Part shown: positions 17,626 through 25,898 of the stretch, one piece after another
Layout of the letters: every line of letters begins with the position of its first letter
How positions within the stretch are numbered: the first letter of the stretch is position 1
Assembly (NCBI GenBank): GCA_902470455.1
Contig: CABRGI010000001.1
Coordinates: 1-32,881, forward strand
Length of the DNA stretch: 32,881 bases
Origin: an uncultured Parvimonas sp.
Lineage (GTDB): Bacteria > Bacillota > Clostridia > Tissierellales > Peptoniphilaceae
Direction: 5' to 3'
Notes under the pieces: model-generated
Seen by the model: only the letters and a program-made list of their open reading frames with translations
Told to the model about the DNA's origin: nothing
The model's database searches: none
Program-made: the position numbers and the translations under genes

Positions 17626-18718
17626 ACTAAGACTTACAATGACAATAATAGGTGTAATGGGATGTATGGGACTTTTGGTTCTTGGATTTGGAATAAAAGA
17701 TAGCCTTGACGGAGTTTCCGATTTACAATACTCAAAATACACAAAATATCACACATCAGTTATTTACAATCCGATGGCATTACAAAAAGATTTGGATAAA
17801 TTTGATGAAGAAATAAAAGCCGATAAGGATATTAACGAAAGTATTGATATAGCAACAACATCTGTAAATATAAAATCAGATAAGAGTTTTGACGAAAGAA
17901 TTGCCGTTTTTACAACAGATAATTTGAGCGATTTTTCAAAATTTTTTGCACTTTACAATAGGGAGCAAAAAATTGAAAAATTAGATGACGGAATTTATAT
18001 AAATAGAAAACTAGCTGAAAAATTTTCTCTTTCAGTTGGAGATGAAATCACCTTTATAAATAACAATAAAGAATATAAAGGAGCTGTAGCTGGAATCTTT
18101 GAAAATCATGTCGGTAATTTCTTTATAATGAATGAAAAAACTTATGAACAGACATTCTTTAGAAAACCTGTAAAAAATACTAAACTTATGCTTTTAAACG
18201 ACGGAAGTAAGGACAATATTGAAAAAGTAATAAATGATTTGGAAAAAAATTCCGTTGCAGTAAAAGGTGTAAGTATCTACTCTTTGAAAAAAATAATTGA
18301 TGATGCATCTTACAGCGTAAACTCAATTATCTTGCTAATTGTAATATGTTCAGGTTTTTTGTCAATAGTAGTTCTATATAATTTAAGTAATATAAATATC
18401 TCTGAAAGAAAAAGAGAAATTGCAACACTTAAAGTTTTAGGCTTCTATCCTTTGGAAATTGATAACTACATCTACAAAGAAACTGTAATACTAACAATGA
18501 TAGGAATTGCTTTGGGAGTTTTTGTAGGCCATAGTCTTCATATAAACATAATGGAACAACTTGCTATGGACTCAATCAGATTTTTCAACAAAGTAAAATT
18601 AATAAGCTACATTTATTCAGCCCTAGTAACACTATTTTTCACATTCATTGTTTACTTCATAGTAAAAATAATGCTTAAAAAAGTTCCAATGATAGAATCA
18701 TTAAAAGACGTGGAATAG
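17522..18718 (+). pseudogene. FtsX-family ABC permease, C-terminal part (out of frame)
   Basis: The remaining third of the same permease. Read from about 17,535 in this frame it gives SGNFVFLEKIPYIWKELSF and then LRNVFRYKLRL, the normal join of these permeases. The first ATG (17,639, MTIIGVMGC) has no ribosome site. A membrane span at 17,640-17,700 is followed by an extracytoplasmic domain and three more spans, with the family's SERKREIATLKVLGF loop near 18,400. A net deletion around 17,527-17,540 explains the split. If that is a sequencing error, the two parts are one protein of about 1,070 residues. Confidence 0.8.
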
Positions 18719-18740
18719 AAAATAATCAGGAGTGAGAATC

Positions 18741-19214
18741 TTGGAACATATTTTGAATATAGAGACAAAAAGGTGTAGGATAAGACAATTTAAACAATCA
18801 GATGTAGATGACCTATATTTGATATTAAGTAACCCCAAAGTGATGGAATACATTGAAGCACCCTTCACTTTGGAAAATACACAAGACTTTTTAAACAAAA
18901 ATGCTCTGTCTTATCCTCCACGAGTATTTGCTTTGGAATATAAAGAAAACAAAAAATTAATTGGACATATTATTTTTCATGAATACGACAAAGAAAGTTA
19001 TGAAATAGGCTTTATCTTAAATCAAAACTATTGGGGACAAGGCATAGCAAACGAAGTAACAAAATCACTAATTGACTACGCAAAAAATAGAAATATCCAT
19101 TCGCTCATTATCGAATGTGATAAAAGACAATTAGCAACACAAAAAATCGCAAAAAGTAATAATTTTAAGCTAATAAGTAGCGAAAATTTGCTTGTTTATG
19201 AATTGGTTTTATAA
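18741..19214 (+). CDS. GNAT acetyltransferase, RimJ/RimL type
   Basis: An acetyl-CoA-dependent N-acetyltransferase of about 157 residues. IETKRCRIRQFKQSDVDDLY is the usual RimL-like opening. IGFILNQNYWGQGIANEVTKSLIDYA carries the acetyl-CoA loop (QGIAxE form), and IIECDKRQLATQKIAKSNNF is the C-terminal motif. The start is taken as TTG at 18741, eight bases after AGGAG at 18728-18732; a GTG at 18732 overlaps that site and is less likely. It follows the permease closely and may be on the same transcript. The substrate is unknown. Confidence 0.85.
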   Translation: MEHILNIETKRCRIRQFKQSDVDDLYLILSNPKVMEYIEAPFTLENTQDFLNKNALSYPPRVFALEYKENKKLIGHIIFHEYDKESYEIGFILNQNYWGQGIANEVTKSLIDYAKNRNIHSLIIECDKRQLATQKIAKSNNFKLISSENLLVYELVL

Positions 19215-19233
19215 AAATTGTAGTAAATAAATA

Positions 19234-19290
19234 AAAAAAATAGTCTTGGAAAAGTTAAGAAAAATAGTTGATGTCTTTGTTGGAGCTTAG
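19234..19290 (+). pseudogene. relic of an hsdR 3' end
   Basis: These 57 bases translate to KKIVLEKLRKIVDVFVGA and a stop, matching the end of the intact HsdR at 29,744 (KEIVLEKIRKIVDVFVGI). At DNA level, 41 of the last 46 coding bases before the stop agree. There is no gene upstream for it to belong to. It marks where an older type I restriction gene once ended. Confidence 0.75.
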
Positions 19291-19371
19291 ATTAATTTTA
19301 TATAGTTTTTAGCCTAAAAAATAAGTAGTATTTTATTAATTGTTAGAATATACTTTAATGGAGGTAAGTTG

Positions 19372-20919
19372 ATGTTTTTTTATGTAGAAAAAAGAGGAGT
19401 AACAATACCAAAAAGTGTAACAAACGTATTTTATTTAATTGAAGACAATTGGGATGATTGGTTTAAATATGAAACTACATACAATTTAAAGTATGTTGAT
19501 TTAAAAGGAAAATTACAAGATATAGGTTTTATAAAAATTGGTGAAAATAATATGGAAGGTAAAAAACCGAATATTCCAACAAAGTTTGAAAAACTAGATG
19601 AAAAATTTTTTTCTCTAGGTCAGAGTGATTTTTATTATGATAACCTTAATAAAATTACTGGTAATCTTAGAGAAGAAGTCCTTAAAAGCCTTAATGACAT
19701 AGCTTTTAATTTAAATTTATTTGAAAGATTTAAAGACTTAGATGTGACAGTTAATTCTTTAATGAGAGATGTTAATGTAAATACAATAAAAAATCAATTT
19801 AATAGGATATCAAAAGGGGGAGTAAGACTTACAGATTATCGTTTTAATTACATTGTTTTTAACAATAATAAACGAGAAATTGAATCTATGAAATTAGAAT
19901 TTAATGTCACCCCAAACATTGAAATACCAACAAATATTCATGTCATTATAGGTCGAAATGGTGTTGGAAAAACCAGATTAATAAAAGGCATGATTGAAAG
20001 CATACTCTATACAGAAAATGATGAAAAAGGAAAAGTTGAGTTTTTAAATACCGAATATAAAAATTTAACGGATATAGAAGAAGATAATCCTTTTACAAAT
20101 ATAATATGTGTTGCTTTCAGTGCATTTGATGACTTTTCTTCAATTGGAAATAATCAGAATAATAAAAAAAACTCAGTGCCATTTATAAATATAGGATTGC
20201 CTAGTAGACAAAAAGAAAAAAATTCTTTTTATGATGATAAATTAAATGAACTAAGTAATGAGTTTTTAAATAGCTTTAAAAGATGTCTTAGAGATGATAG
20301 ATTAGAGTTATTAAATAATATACTAGAAAATTTAGAAAATGATCCTATTTTTAAAGAAGCTGATATAAAAGAACTAGAGGTAATTGAAAAAGAAGACGAT
20401 TTTAATAAAATAGCAAGCGAGAGATTTAAACGACTGAGTTCAGGTCATAAAATAATTTTACTCACTATTACAAAATTAATTGAAAATGTAGCCGAAAAGT
20501 CTCTAGTATTCTTTGATGAACCTGAAGGACATTTACATCCTCCTCTTTTATCAGCTTTTATAAGAGGACTATCTGAATTGTTGAAAAGTAGAAATGGGGT
20601 AGCTATTATTGCAACTCATTCTCCAGTTGTTCTTCAAGAAGTTCCAAGAAGGTGTGTATGGAAATTAAGAAGAGCTGGAAAAGAGTCGGTCTCTGAAAGA
20701 CTCAGCATTGAAAGTTTTGGTGAAAATTTAGGAGTTTTAACTAGAGAAGTATTTGGATATGAAGTAACTAATTCTGGTTTTCATAAGATTTTACAAGAGG
20801 CTGCAAAAAAATATGGAAATTATGAAGTAATAAAGAAAAAGTTTAATAATGAGCTTGGAGTGGAAGCAAAATCTATTTTAAGAGCTATTTTATCTGATTT
20901 AGAAGAAAAGAGGAACTAA
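19372..20919 (+). CDS. AAA ATPase, PtuA/RecF-SMC-like defence ATPase
   Basis: An ABC/SMC-type ATPase of 515 residues. An N-terminal part (about 1-165) of no family I know precedes Walker A GRNGVGKT at 194-201. The signature-like LSSGHK is at 355-360, Walker B FFDEPEGHLHPP at about 380-389 with D382-E383, and the H-loop ATHSP has H416. The HLHPP element is typical of OLD/PtuA-like ATPases. The ATG at 19372 is set by GGAGG at 19360-19364. An HNH nuclease gene follows two bases after the stop, so the pair is Septu-like (PtuA with PtuB). In that system the ATPase controls the nuclease (family knowledge). Assignment to Septu rather than a sister ATPase-HNH system is inference. Confidence 0.8.
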   Translation: MFFYVEKRGVTIPKSVTNVFYLIEDNWDDWFKYETTYNLKYVDLKGKLQDIGFIKIGENNMEGKKPNIPTKFEKLDEKFFSLGQSDFYYDNLNKITGNLREEVLKSLNDIAFNLNLFERFKDLDVTVNSLMRDVNVNTIKNQFNRISKGGVRLTDYRFNYIVFNNNKREIESMKLEFNVTPNIEIPTNIHVIIGRNGVGKTRLIKGMIESILYTENDEKGKVEFLNTEYKNLTDIEEDNPFTNIICVAFSAFDDFSSIGNNQNNKKNSVPFINIGLPSRQKEKNSFYDDKLNELSNEFLNSFKRCLRDDRLELLNNILENLENDPIFKEADIKELEVIEKEDDFNKIASERFKRLSSGHKIILLTITKLIENVAEKSLVFFDEPEGHLHPPLLSAFIRGLSELLKSRNGVAIIATHSPVVLQEVPRRCVWKLRRAGKESVSERLSIESFGENLGVLTREVFGYEVTNSGFHKILQEAAKKYGNYEVIKKKFNNELGVEAKSILRAILSDLEEKRN

Positions 20920-20921
20920 TA

Positions 20922-21764
20922 TTGAGATGTATAAAAAAGCCTGAAGATGACCAAGAAAAAGTATTTTTAGATTGTATTAGTAATATACGAGATAATGATT
21001 ACAAGAATAGATTATTATCTTATAAAAATGATATTGTGCAAGCTTCAATTGATTATGAGAAAATGAAAATTCAAAACAATATACATAAGATTTCGTGTAA
21101 AAGTGTAGAGTCAGCTGAAGATATGTTAAAGCTATATAATCAAAAATTTGTGAAAAGTAAATCTCCCGGAAGAAAATACTATGATAAATTAAAAAACGCT
21201 GCTCCTGATGGGAAATGCCCGTTGTGTGGTCATTGTCCTGCATCTACCATTGACCATTATCTTCCTAAGTCCAAATATCCATTATATTCTATTACTTTAA
21301 TAAACTTGATTCCTATGTGTGGAGAATGCAATAGAAATAAAGGAGATTTAGATATTTGTAAGGAGGAAGATGCTTTTATTCACCCTTATTTTGATAATTC
21401 TATTGATGAACAAAATTGGTTACAATGTAAAATTGAAAATAAAAACGAAGGATTAGTATTTATTTTTTATGTAGTAAAACCTCAAAAGTGGGATGATTTA
21501 CTATATAATAGAATGAAGAATCAATTTAATAAGTTAAAATTAAACTCTTTGTATAGTAAAAATGCTGGTTCAGAACTTAATAATAATTTATATTTTTTGA
21601 AAAAAATAGCAGAGATAGGAAATCTAGAAGTAAAAAGATATATAAGCGATAAAATTGAAAGTTTTTCTAAAGTTTATAATAATTCATGGCAAATTAGTAT
21701 GTTTAGAGCAATGTTAGATAGTTTAGAAATTTTTTGTGATTTTTTAAGAAAAAATGAAGACTAA
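20922..21764 (+). CDS. HNH endonuclease, PtuB-like partner
   Basis: A 280-residue protein with a zinc-bound HNH core: C99-PL-C102, the D111-H112 pair in STIDHYLPKSKYP, and C133-GE-C136 followed by NRNKGD. Catalysis would use H112, and N137 or N139. The start is TTG at 20922, with GAGG nine to twelve bases before it; the nearby ATG at 20927 is out of frame. The tight spacing to the ATPase shows a two-gene unit. At 280 residues it is longer than I remember for typical PtuB, the additional length being helical on both sides of the HNH core. Target (phage DNA or host nucleic acid) is not visible in the sequence. Confidence 0.82.
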   Translation: MRCIKKPEDDQEKVFLDCISNIRDNDYKNRLLSYKNDIVQASIDYEKMKIQNNIHKISCKSVESAEDMLKLYNQKFVKSKSPGRKYYDKLKNAAPDGKCPLCGHCPASTIDHYLPKSKYPLYSITLINLIPMCGECNRNKGDLDICKEEDAFIHPYFDNSIDEQNWLQCKIENKNEGLVFIFYVVKPQKWDDLLYNRMKNQFNKLKLNSLYSKNAGSELNNNLYFLKKIAEIGNLEVKRYISDKIESFSKVYNNSWQISMFRAMLDSLEIFCDFLRKNED

Positions 21765-21885
21765 ATTTTGATAATAATAATGTTTTTTTTGAAATTTCAA
21801 ATATAAAAAAATTAATTAACCGCTTGGTATGCCTTGGGTACAGTGAATATCTTTTAATTAAAAGAGGTGGAATAGGAGAAAATAA

Positions 21886-22383
21886 ATGCTAGAATTGTAT
21901 AGAATGTTTGAACACGCTTGTGCTTTTTCTGATTGTGCAAAGTGTTGTGAAGTAGAGCCTAATAACATTATAGAACATAGATTTACATCACATACTGTAT
22001 CAGGTATTGTTAATTCTGCTTTTTCTTGTGAAGTATTTATTAAAATATTATTAACATATCATAATATATCTACTGATACAATGAGAAAAACAGGGGGTCA
22101 TGATTTAAAAAAATTGTGGAAATTATTCAAAGATAAAGATAAGGATACTGCACAAGATATTGAGAAAAAAATGCAAAAAAAATTTAATTCAAGTAATGAA
22201 AGTATGTTTGACGAATTATTAGATAGTATTTCTGATGCTTTTGAGTATTGGCGTTATATATATGAAAAAGATAAAGGTTGTATTAATATAAATTTTTTAA
22301 GATTTTTTAGAATTTTGTTGAGGGAAGAATGTTGTAAGAAATTATATAATAAAACTTGGAAAGAATATATAAATAAATATTAA
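21886..22383 (+). CDS. HEPN-like domain protein
   Basis: A 165-residue all-helical protein. SAFSCEVFIKILL (44-56), GGHDLKKLW (70-78) and FEYWRYIYE (119-127) together resemble HEPN domains, many of which are ribonucleases in toxin and abortive-infection systems. An R32-FTS-H36 pair is present but spaced one residue short of the usual RX4-6H motif, so activity is uncertain. Cysteine content is high (C12, C17, C20, C21 and C48, plus a later pair). It lies 121 bases after the HNH gene and only 19 bases before hsdM, so it probably travels in the restriction operon. GGAG precedes the ATG. Confidence 0.55.
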   Translation: MLELYRMFEHACAFSDCAKCCEVEPNNIIEHRFTSHTVSGIVNSAFSCEVFIKILLTYHNISTDTMRKTGGHDLKKLWKLFKDKDKDTAQDIEKKMQKKFNSSNESMFDELLDSISDAFEYWRYIYEKDKGCININFLRFFRILLREECCKKLYNKTWKEYINKY

Positions 22384-22402
22384 AAAAAGTGAGGGAGAAA
22401 AA

Positions 22403-23983
22403 ATGGCAGATTTTTCAAAGGAAAATAAGGAAATGGCACAGAGGGCAGAGCTTCATAGAAAGATATGGGCTATTGCAGATGATGTTCGTGGTGCCGTAGA
22501 CGGCTGGGATTTTAAACAATATATATTGGGGATTTTGTTTTACAGATTTATTTCTGAAAACTTAAGAGATTATTTTGATGAAAATGAACATTTAGCAGGA
22601 GATACTGATTTCAAATATGCAAATATAGAAGATGATGAGGCGATAGAATATTTTAAACCAAATACAGTAGAAGAAAAGGGATTTTTTATTTTACCTAGTC
22701 AACTTTTTGAAAATGTAGTAGCAAGTGCAAAAGATAATGAAAACTTAAATACAGAACTTGCTAATATCTTTTCTGATATTGAAAGAAGTGCTATCGGCTC
22801 TGAATCTGAGGACGACATCAAAGGTCTTTTCGATGATATTGACACAACAAGCAATAGACTTGGTGGAACTGTAGCAGAAAAAAACAAGAGATTAAGAAAT
22901 ATCTTAACAGGAATAGCTCAAATAAATTTTGAAAATTTTAAAGATAATCATATTGACGCCTTTGGTGATGCTTATGAATATCTAATTTCTAACTATGCAA
23001 GTAATGCCGGAAAATCCGGTGGTGAATTTTTTACTCCACAAACAGTATCAAAACTTTTAGCTAGAATTGTAATGGACGGAAAAGAAAAGATAAACAAAGT
23101 GTATGACCCAACATGTGGAAGTGGAAGTTTACTTTTGCAAATGAAAAAACAATTTGATGAACATATCATTGATGAGGGCTTTTTTGGTCAAGAAATTAAT
23201 ATGACTAACTTTAACTTGGCTCGTATGAATATGTTTCTTCACAATGTAAATTACAATGACTTTTCTATTAAAAGAGGAGATACATTACTTAATCCGCTAC
23301 ATAATGACGAAAAGCCTTTTGATGCAATTGTTTCAAATCCGCCATATTCAATTAAATGGATAGGTGATGCAGACCCTACACTGATTAATGATGTACGTTT
23401 TGCTCCTGCAGGAAAATTAGCTCCGAAATCTTATGCAGACTATGCTTTTATTATGCACTCACTAAGCTATCTTTCAAGCAATGGTAGAGCTGCAATAGTA
23501 TGCTTTCCGGGAATTTTCTACAGAAAAGGTGCAGAAAGAACTATACGTAAATACTTAATAGACAATAACTTTATAGACTGTGTAATACAATTACCTGAAA
23601 ATTTATTTTTCGGTACATCAATAGCAACTTGTGTCTTAGTTATGGCGAAAAACAAAACTGAAAACAAGGTGCTTTTTATTGATGCAAGTAAAGAATTTAA
23701 AAAAGAAACAAATAACAATATCTTGGAAGAAAAAAATATAAGCTCAATAGTTGAAGAATTTAGAAATAGAACAGAAAAAGAATATTTTTCAAAATATGTA
23801 GATAGAACTGAAATCGAAGAAAATGACTATAACTTATCTGTTTCTACATATGTGGAAAAAGAAGATACAAGAGAAGTAATCGACATAAAAGTTCTAAACA
23901 AAGAAATTGAAGAAACAGTAAAGAAAATAGACGAATTAAGAAGCTCAATAAACGAAATTGTAAAGGAGCTTGAAGATGAGTAA
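22403..23983 (+). CDS. hsdM: type I restriction-modification methyltransferase subunit
   Basis: The adenine methyltransferase subunit of a type I system, 526 residues. The N-terminal helical domain (WDFKQYILGILFYRFIS) precedes the SAM motif I DPTCGSGS at 235-242, and motif IV NPPY is at 312-315. The C-terminal coiled segment binds HsdS. GAGGGAG precedes the ATG. Its last eight bases (ATGAGTAA) overlap the hsdS start, a classic coupled junction. Confidence 0.96.
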   Translation: MADFSKENKEMAQRAELHRKIWAIADDVRGAVDGWDFKQYILGILFYRFISENLRDYFDENEHLAGDTDFKYANIEDDEAIEYFKPNTVEEKGFFILPSQLFENVVASAKDNENLNTELANIFSDIERSAIGSESEDDIKGLFDDIDTTSNRLGGTVAEKNKRLRNILTGIAQINFENFKDNHIDAFGDAYEYLISNYASNAGKSGGEFFTPQTVSKLLARIVMDGKEKINKVYDPTCGSGSLLLQMKKQFDEHIIDEGFFGQEINMTNFNLARMNMFLHNVNYNDFSIKRGDTLLNPLHNDEKPFDAIVSNPPYSIKWIGDADPTLINDVRFAPAGKLAPKSYADYAFIMHSLSYLSSNGRAAIVCFPGIFYRKGAERTIRKYLIDNNFIDCVIQLPENLFFGTSIATCVLVMAKNKTENKVLFIDASKEFKKETNNNILEEKNISSIVEEFRNRTEKEYFSKYVDRTEIEENDYNLSVSTYVEKEDTREVIDIKVLNKEIEETVKKIDELRSSINEIVKELEDE

Positions 23984-25289
23984 AATAGATGAATTACTAA
24001 AGAATGAAAAAGTTGAATGGAAAAAACTTGGAGAAATAGCAGAAATAACAGGAGCAGGAGTAGATAAGAAAAAAGTTTTGGGAGAGTTACCTATAAAACT
24101 TTTAAATTATATGGATGTATATAAAAATCAATATATTAATTCTAATATTCCTACGATGAATGTTACGGCACCAGAGAATAAAATACAAAATTGTAATATT
24201 GAGTTTGGAGATATATTTGTTACCCCTAGCTCTGAAACTACAGATGATATTTTTAGATCGAGTGTGGCAACTGAGGATATTATTAATACTGTATATTCAT
24301 ACCATATAATGAGGATACGCCTGAAAAATAAATCTTTTATAACTTCTTGTTATTTAAATTATTTATTTCAAAGTGAAAATTTTAGAGAAAAATTATATAA
24401 AAGAGTATTTGGAAATACTAGAAAGACAATTGCTAAAAGTGAAATAGAACAATTGCAAATACCTATTCCATCAATAGAAACTCAAGAAAAAATTGTAAAA
24501 ACACTTGACAAATTTACAAATTATGTTACTGAATTACAGTCTGAATTACAGTCTGAATTACAGTCTAGAACTAAACAGTATGAATATTATAGAGATATGC
24601 TTTTAAGTGAAGAATATTTGAATAAAATTTCTTCAAAAATAGATGGAATTAAAAATAATGAGGACATATCTTTTTATACATTATCTCAAGTATTTAATAC
24701 AAGAAATGGATATACACCTTCTAAGTCTGTTAAAGAGTATTGGAATAGTGAAGATATACCCTGGTTTAAGATGGAAGATATTAGAGAAAATGGGAATATA
24801 TTAAGTTATGCTAAAAATTATGTTTCAAATTCTGCAATAAAAGGAGAGCCATTTGAGCAAAATTCTATTATTCTATCAACATCTGCGACTATAGGAGAAC
24901 ATGCTTTAATAACTGTTCCATTTTTAGCAAATCAAAGATTTACTTGTTTTTCATTGAAAGGTAGTTATAAAAAAGAAGTAAATATAAAGTATGCATATTA
25001 TTACTTTTATATAATTAATAAATGGTGTAGAAATAATATAAAAATTGGTAATTTTCCATCTGTGGATGTTAGTACATTGCTAACACAAACAATTCCTATA
25101 CCAGATATTTATATTCAAAACAAAGTAGTTGAAATTCTTGAAAAATTTCAATCTTTGTTGGCTGATACAAAAGGATTATTGCCACAGGAAATTGAACAAA
25201 GACAAAAACAATATGAATATTATCGTGAAAAACTCTTGACATTTGACGAAAATTCTGTTAAGAGAGAGAGAGAGAGCATATCTCTCTAA
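23976..25289 (+). CDS. hsdS: type I specificity subunit with two target-recognition domains
   Basis: The DNA specificity subunit, 437 residues from the ATG overlapping hsdM (GGAG lies just upstream). TRD1 is about residues 10-170. The central helix PIPSIETQEKIVKTLDKF leads into three ELQS repeats (about 186-197) and QYEYYRDMLL. TRD2 is about 225-375, and the distal helix ends QRQKQYEYYREKLL. The last codons come from an (AG)8 run and the gene stops right after it. Adding one AG unit would join it to a third TRD downstream. The ELQS repeats sit where EcoR124-type enzymes have TAEL repeats that set the gap between half-sites. Confidence 0.92.
   Translation: MSKIDELLKNEKVEWKKLGEIAEITGAGVDKKKVLGELPIKLLNYMDVYKNQYINSNIPTMNVTAPENKIQNCNIEFGDIFVTPSSETTDDIFRSSVATEDIINTVYSYHIMRIRLKNKSFITSCYLNYLFQSENFREKLYKRVFGNTRKTIAKSEIEQLQIPIPSIETQEKIVKTLDKFTNYVTELQSELQSELQSRTKQYEYYRDMLLSEEYLNKISSKIDGIKNNEDISFYTLSQVFNTRNGYTPSKSVKEYWNSEDIPWFKMEDIRENGNILSYAKNYVSNSAIKGEPFEQNSIILSTSATIGEHALITVPFLANQRFTCFSLKGSYKKEVNIKYAYYYFYIINKWCRNNIKIGNFPSVDVSTLLTQTIPIPDIYIQNKVVEILEKFQSLLADTKGLLPQEIEQRQKQYEYYREKLLTFDENSVKRERESISL
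24531..24566 (+). repeat. three tandem 12-base repeats in hsdS
   Basis: Three perfect copies of GAATTACAGTCT, each coding ELQS, in the central conserved helix. The unit is a multiple of three, so copy changes keep the frame and alter helix length by four residues. Confidence 0.9.
25200..25222 (+). repeat. 23-base direct repeat, left copy
   Basis: Identical to 25828-25850; it codes RQKQYEYY at the end of each distal HsdS helix. Recombination between the copies would remove 628 bases, including the AG run and TRD3, and leave a clean HsdS ending in LLSFNR. Confidence 0.85.
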
Positions 25290-25881
25290 TTCGTATCTAG
25301 ACTCTCTTAAAGAAGCTGGAGAACTTGTTGGAGTTAAATTATATAATATTGAGTGGGAAAGGTTAGAAGATTTATTAGATTATGAACAACCGTCAAAATA
25401 TATCGTTAAAACAACAAATTATAGCAATGATTATAATGTACCTGTTTTAACAGCTGGACAAACTTTTGTATTAGGATTTACTGATGAAGAAGAAAACATT
25501 TATAAAGCTAGTAAACAAAACCCAGTTATAATTTTTGATGATTTTACAGCTGGTAACCATTGGGTAGATTTTGATTTCAAAGTGAAATCATCGGCAATGA
25601 AAATGATAAAATCTAATGGAAATATAAATTTAAGATATTGTTATCATTATATGCAAACTATAAATATTGATAGTACTGAGCATAAGAGACTTTGGATATC
25701 AAAATATTCACAAATCAAAATTCCAGTTCCATCAATCAAGGTTCAAGAGCATATTGTTTCTATTCTTGATAAATTTGATTCTATTGTAAATGATATTTCT
25801 AAAGGCTTGCCAAAAGAAATTGAATTAAGACAAAAACAATATGAATATTACAGAGAAGAATTATTAAGTTTTAATAGATAA
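25243..25881 (+). CDS. third target-recognition half of HsdS, out of frame
   Basis: About 205 residues form one TRD (YNIEWERLEDLLDYEQPSKYIV opening, LRYCYHYM, then KIPVPSIKVQEHIVSILDKFDS) and a distal helix ending QKQYEYYREELLSFNR. It is a half-length HsdS. The frame opens upstream of the AG run, with only a TTG at 25243 and no ribosome site, so separate translation looks poor. Expression is expected by slippage of the AG run or by ribosomal frameshifting. TRD3 is unlike TRD1 and TRD2 in sequence, so joining it would add or change specificity. A half-HsdS working as a dimer is another possibility. Confidence 0.75.
   Translation: MTKILLRERERAYLSNSYLDSLKEAGELVGVKLYNIEWERLEDLLDYEQPSKYIVKTTNYSNDYNVPVLTAGQTFVLGFTDEEENIYKASKQNPVIIFDDFTAGNHWVDFDFKVKSSAMKMIKSNGNINLRYCYHYMQTINIDSTEHKRLWISKYSQIKIPVPSIKVQEHIVSILDKFDSIVNDISKGLPKEIELRQKQYEYYREELLSFNR
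25261..25276 (+). repeat. (AG)8 simple sequence repeat in hsdS
   Basis: Eight AG units at the join between the hsdS frame and the TRD3 frame. With 8 units the gene stops at 25,287-25,289. With 7 it stops at 25,298-25,300. With 9 or 6 it continues into TRD3. An ATCTCTCT just downstream can pair with the run. Confidence 0.9.
25828..25850 (+). repeat. 23-base direct repeat, right copy
   Basis: Exact copy of 25200-25222 at the end of the TRD3 reading frame. Confidence 0.85.
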
Positions 25882-25898
25882 TTTAAAGTGAGGATATA

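Noticed and set aside
21765..21885. Possible small RNA or structured leader between the HNH and HEPN-like genes
   Set aside because: A slightly GC-richer stretch (CCGCTTGGTATGCCTTGGG) lies between two TTAATTAA-type arms, but the stem is all A-T with a loop of about 40 bases and there is no promoter or terminator.
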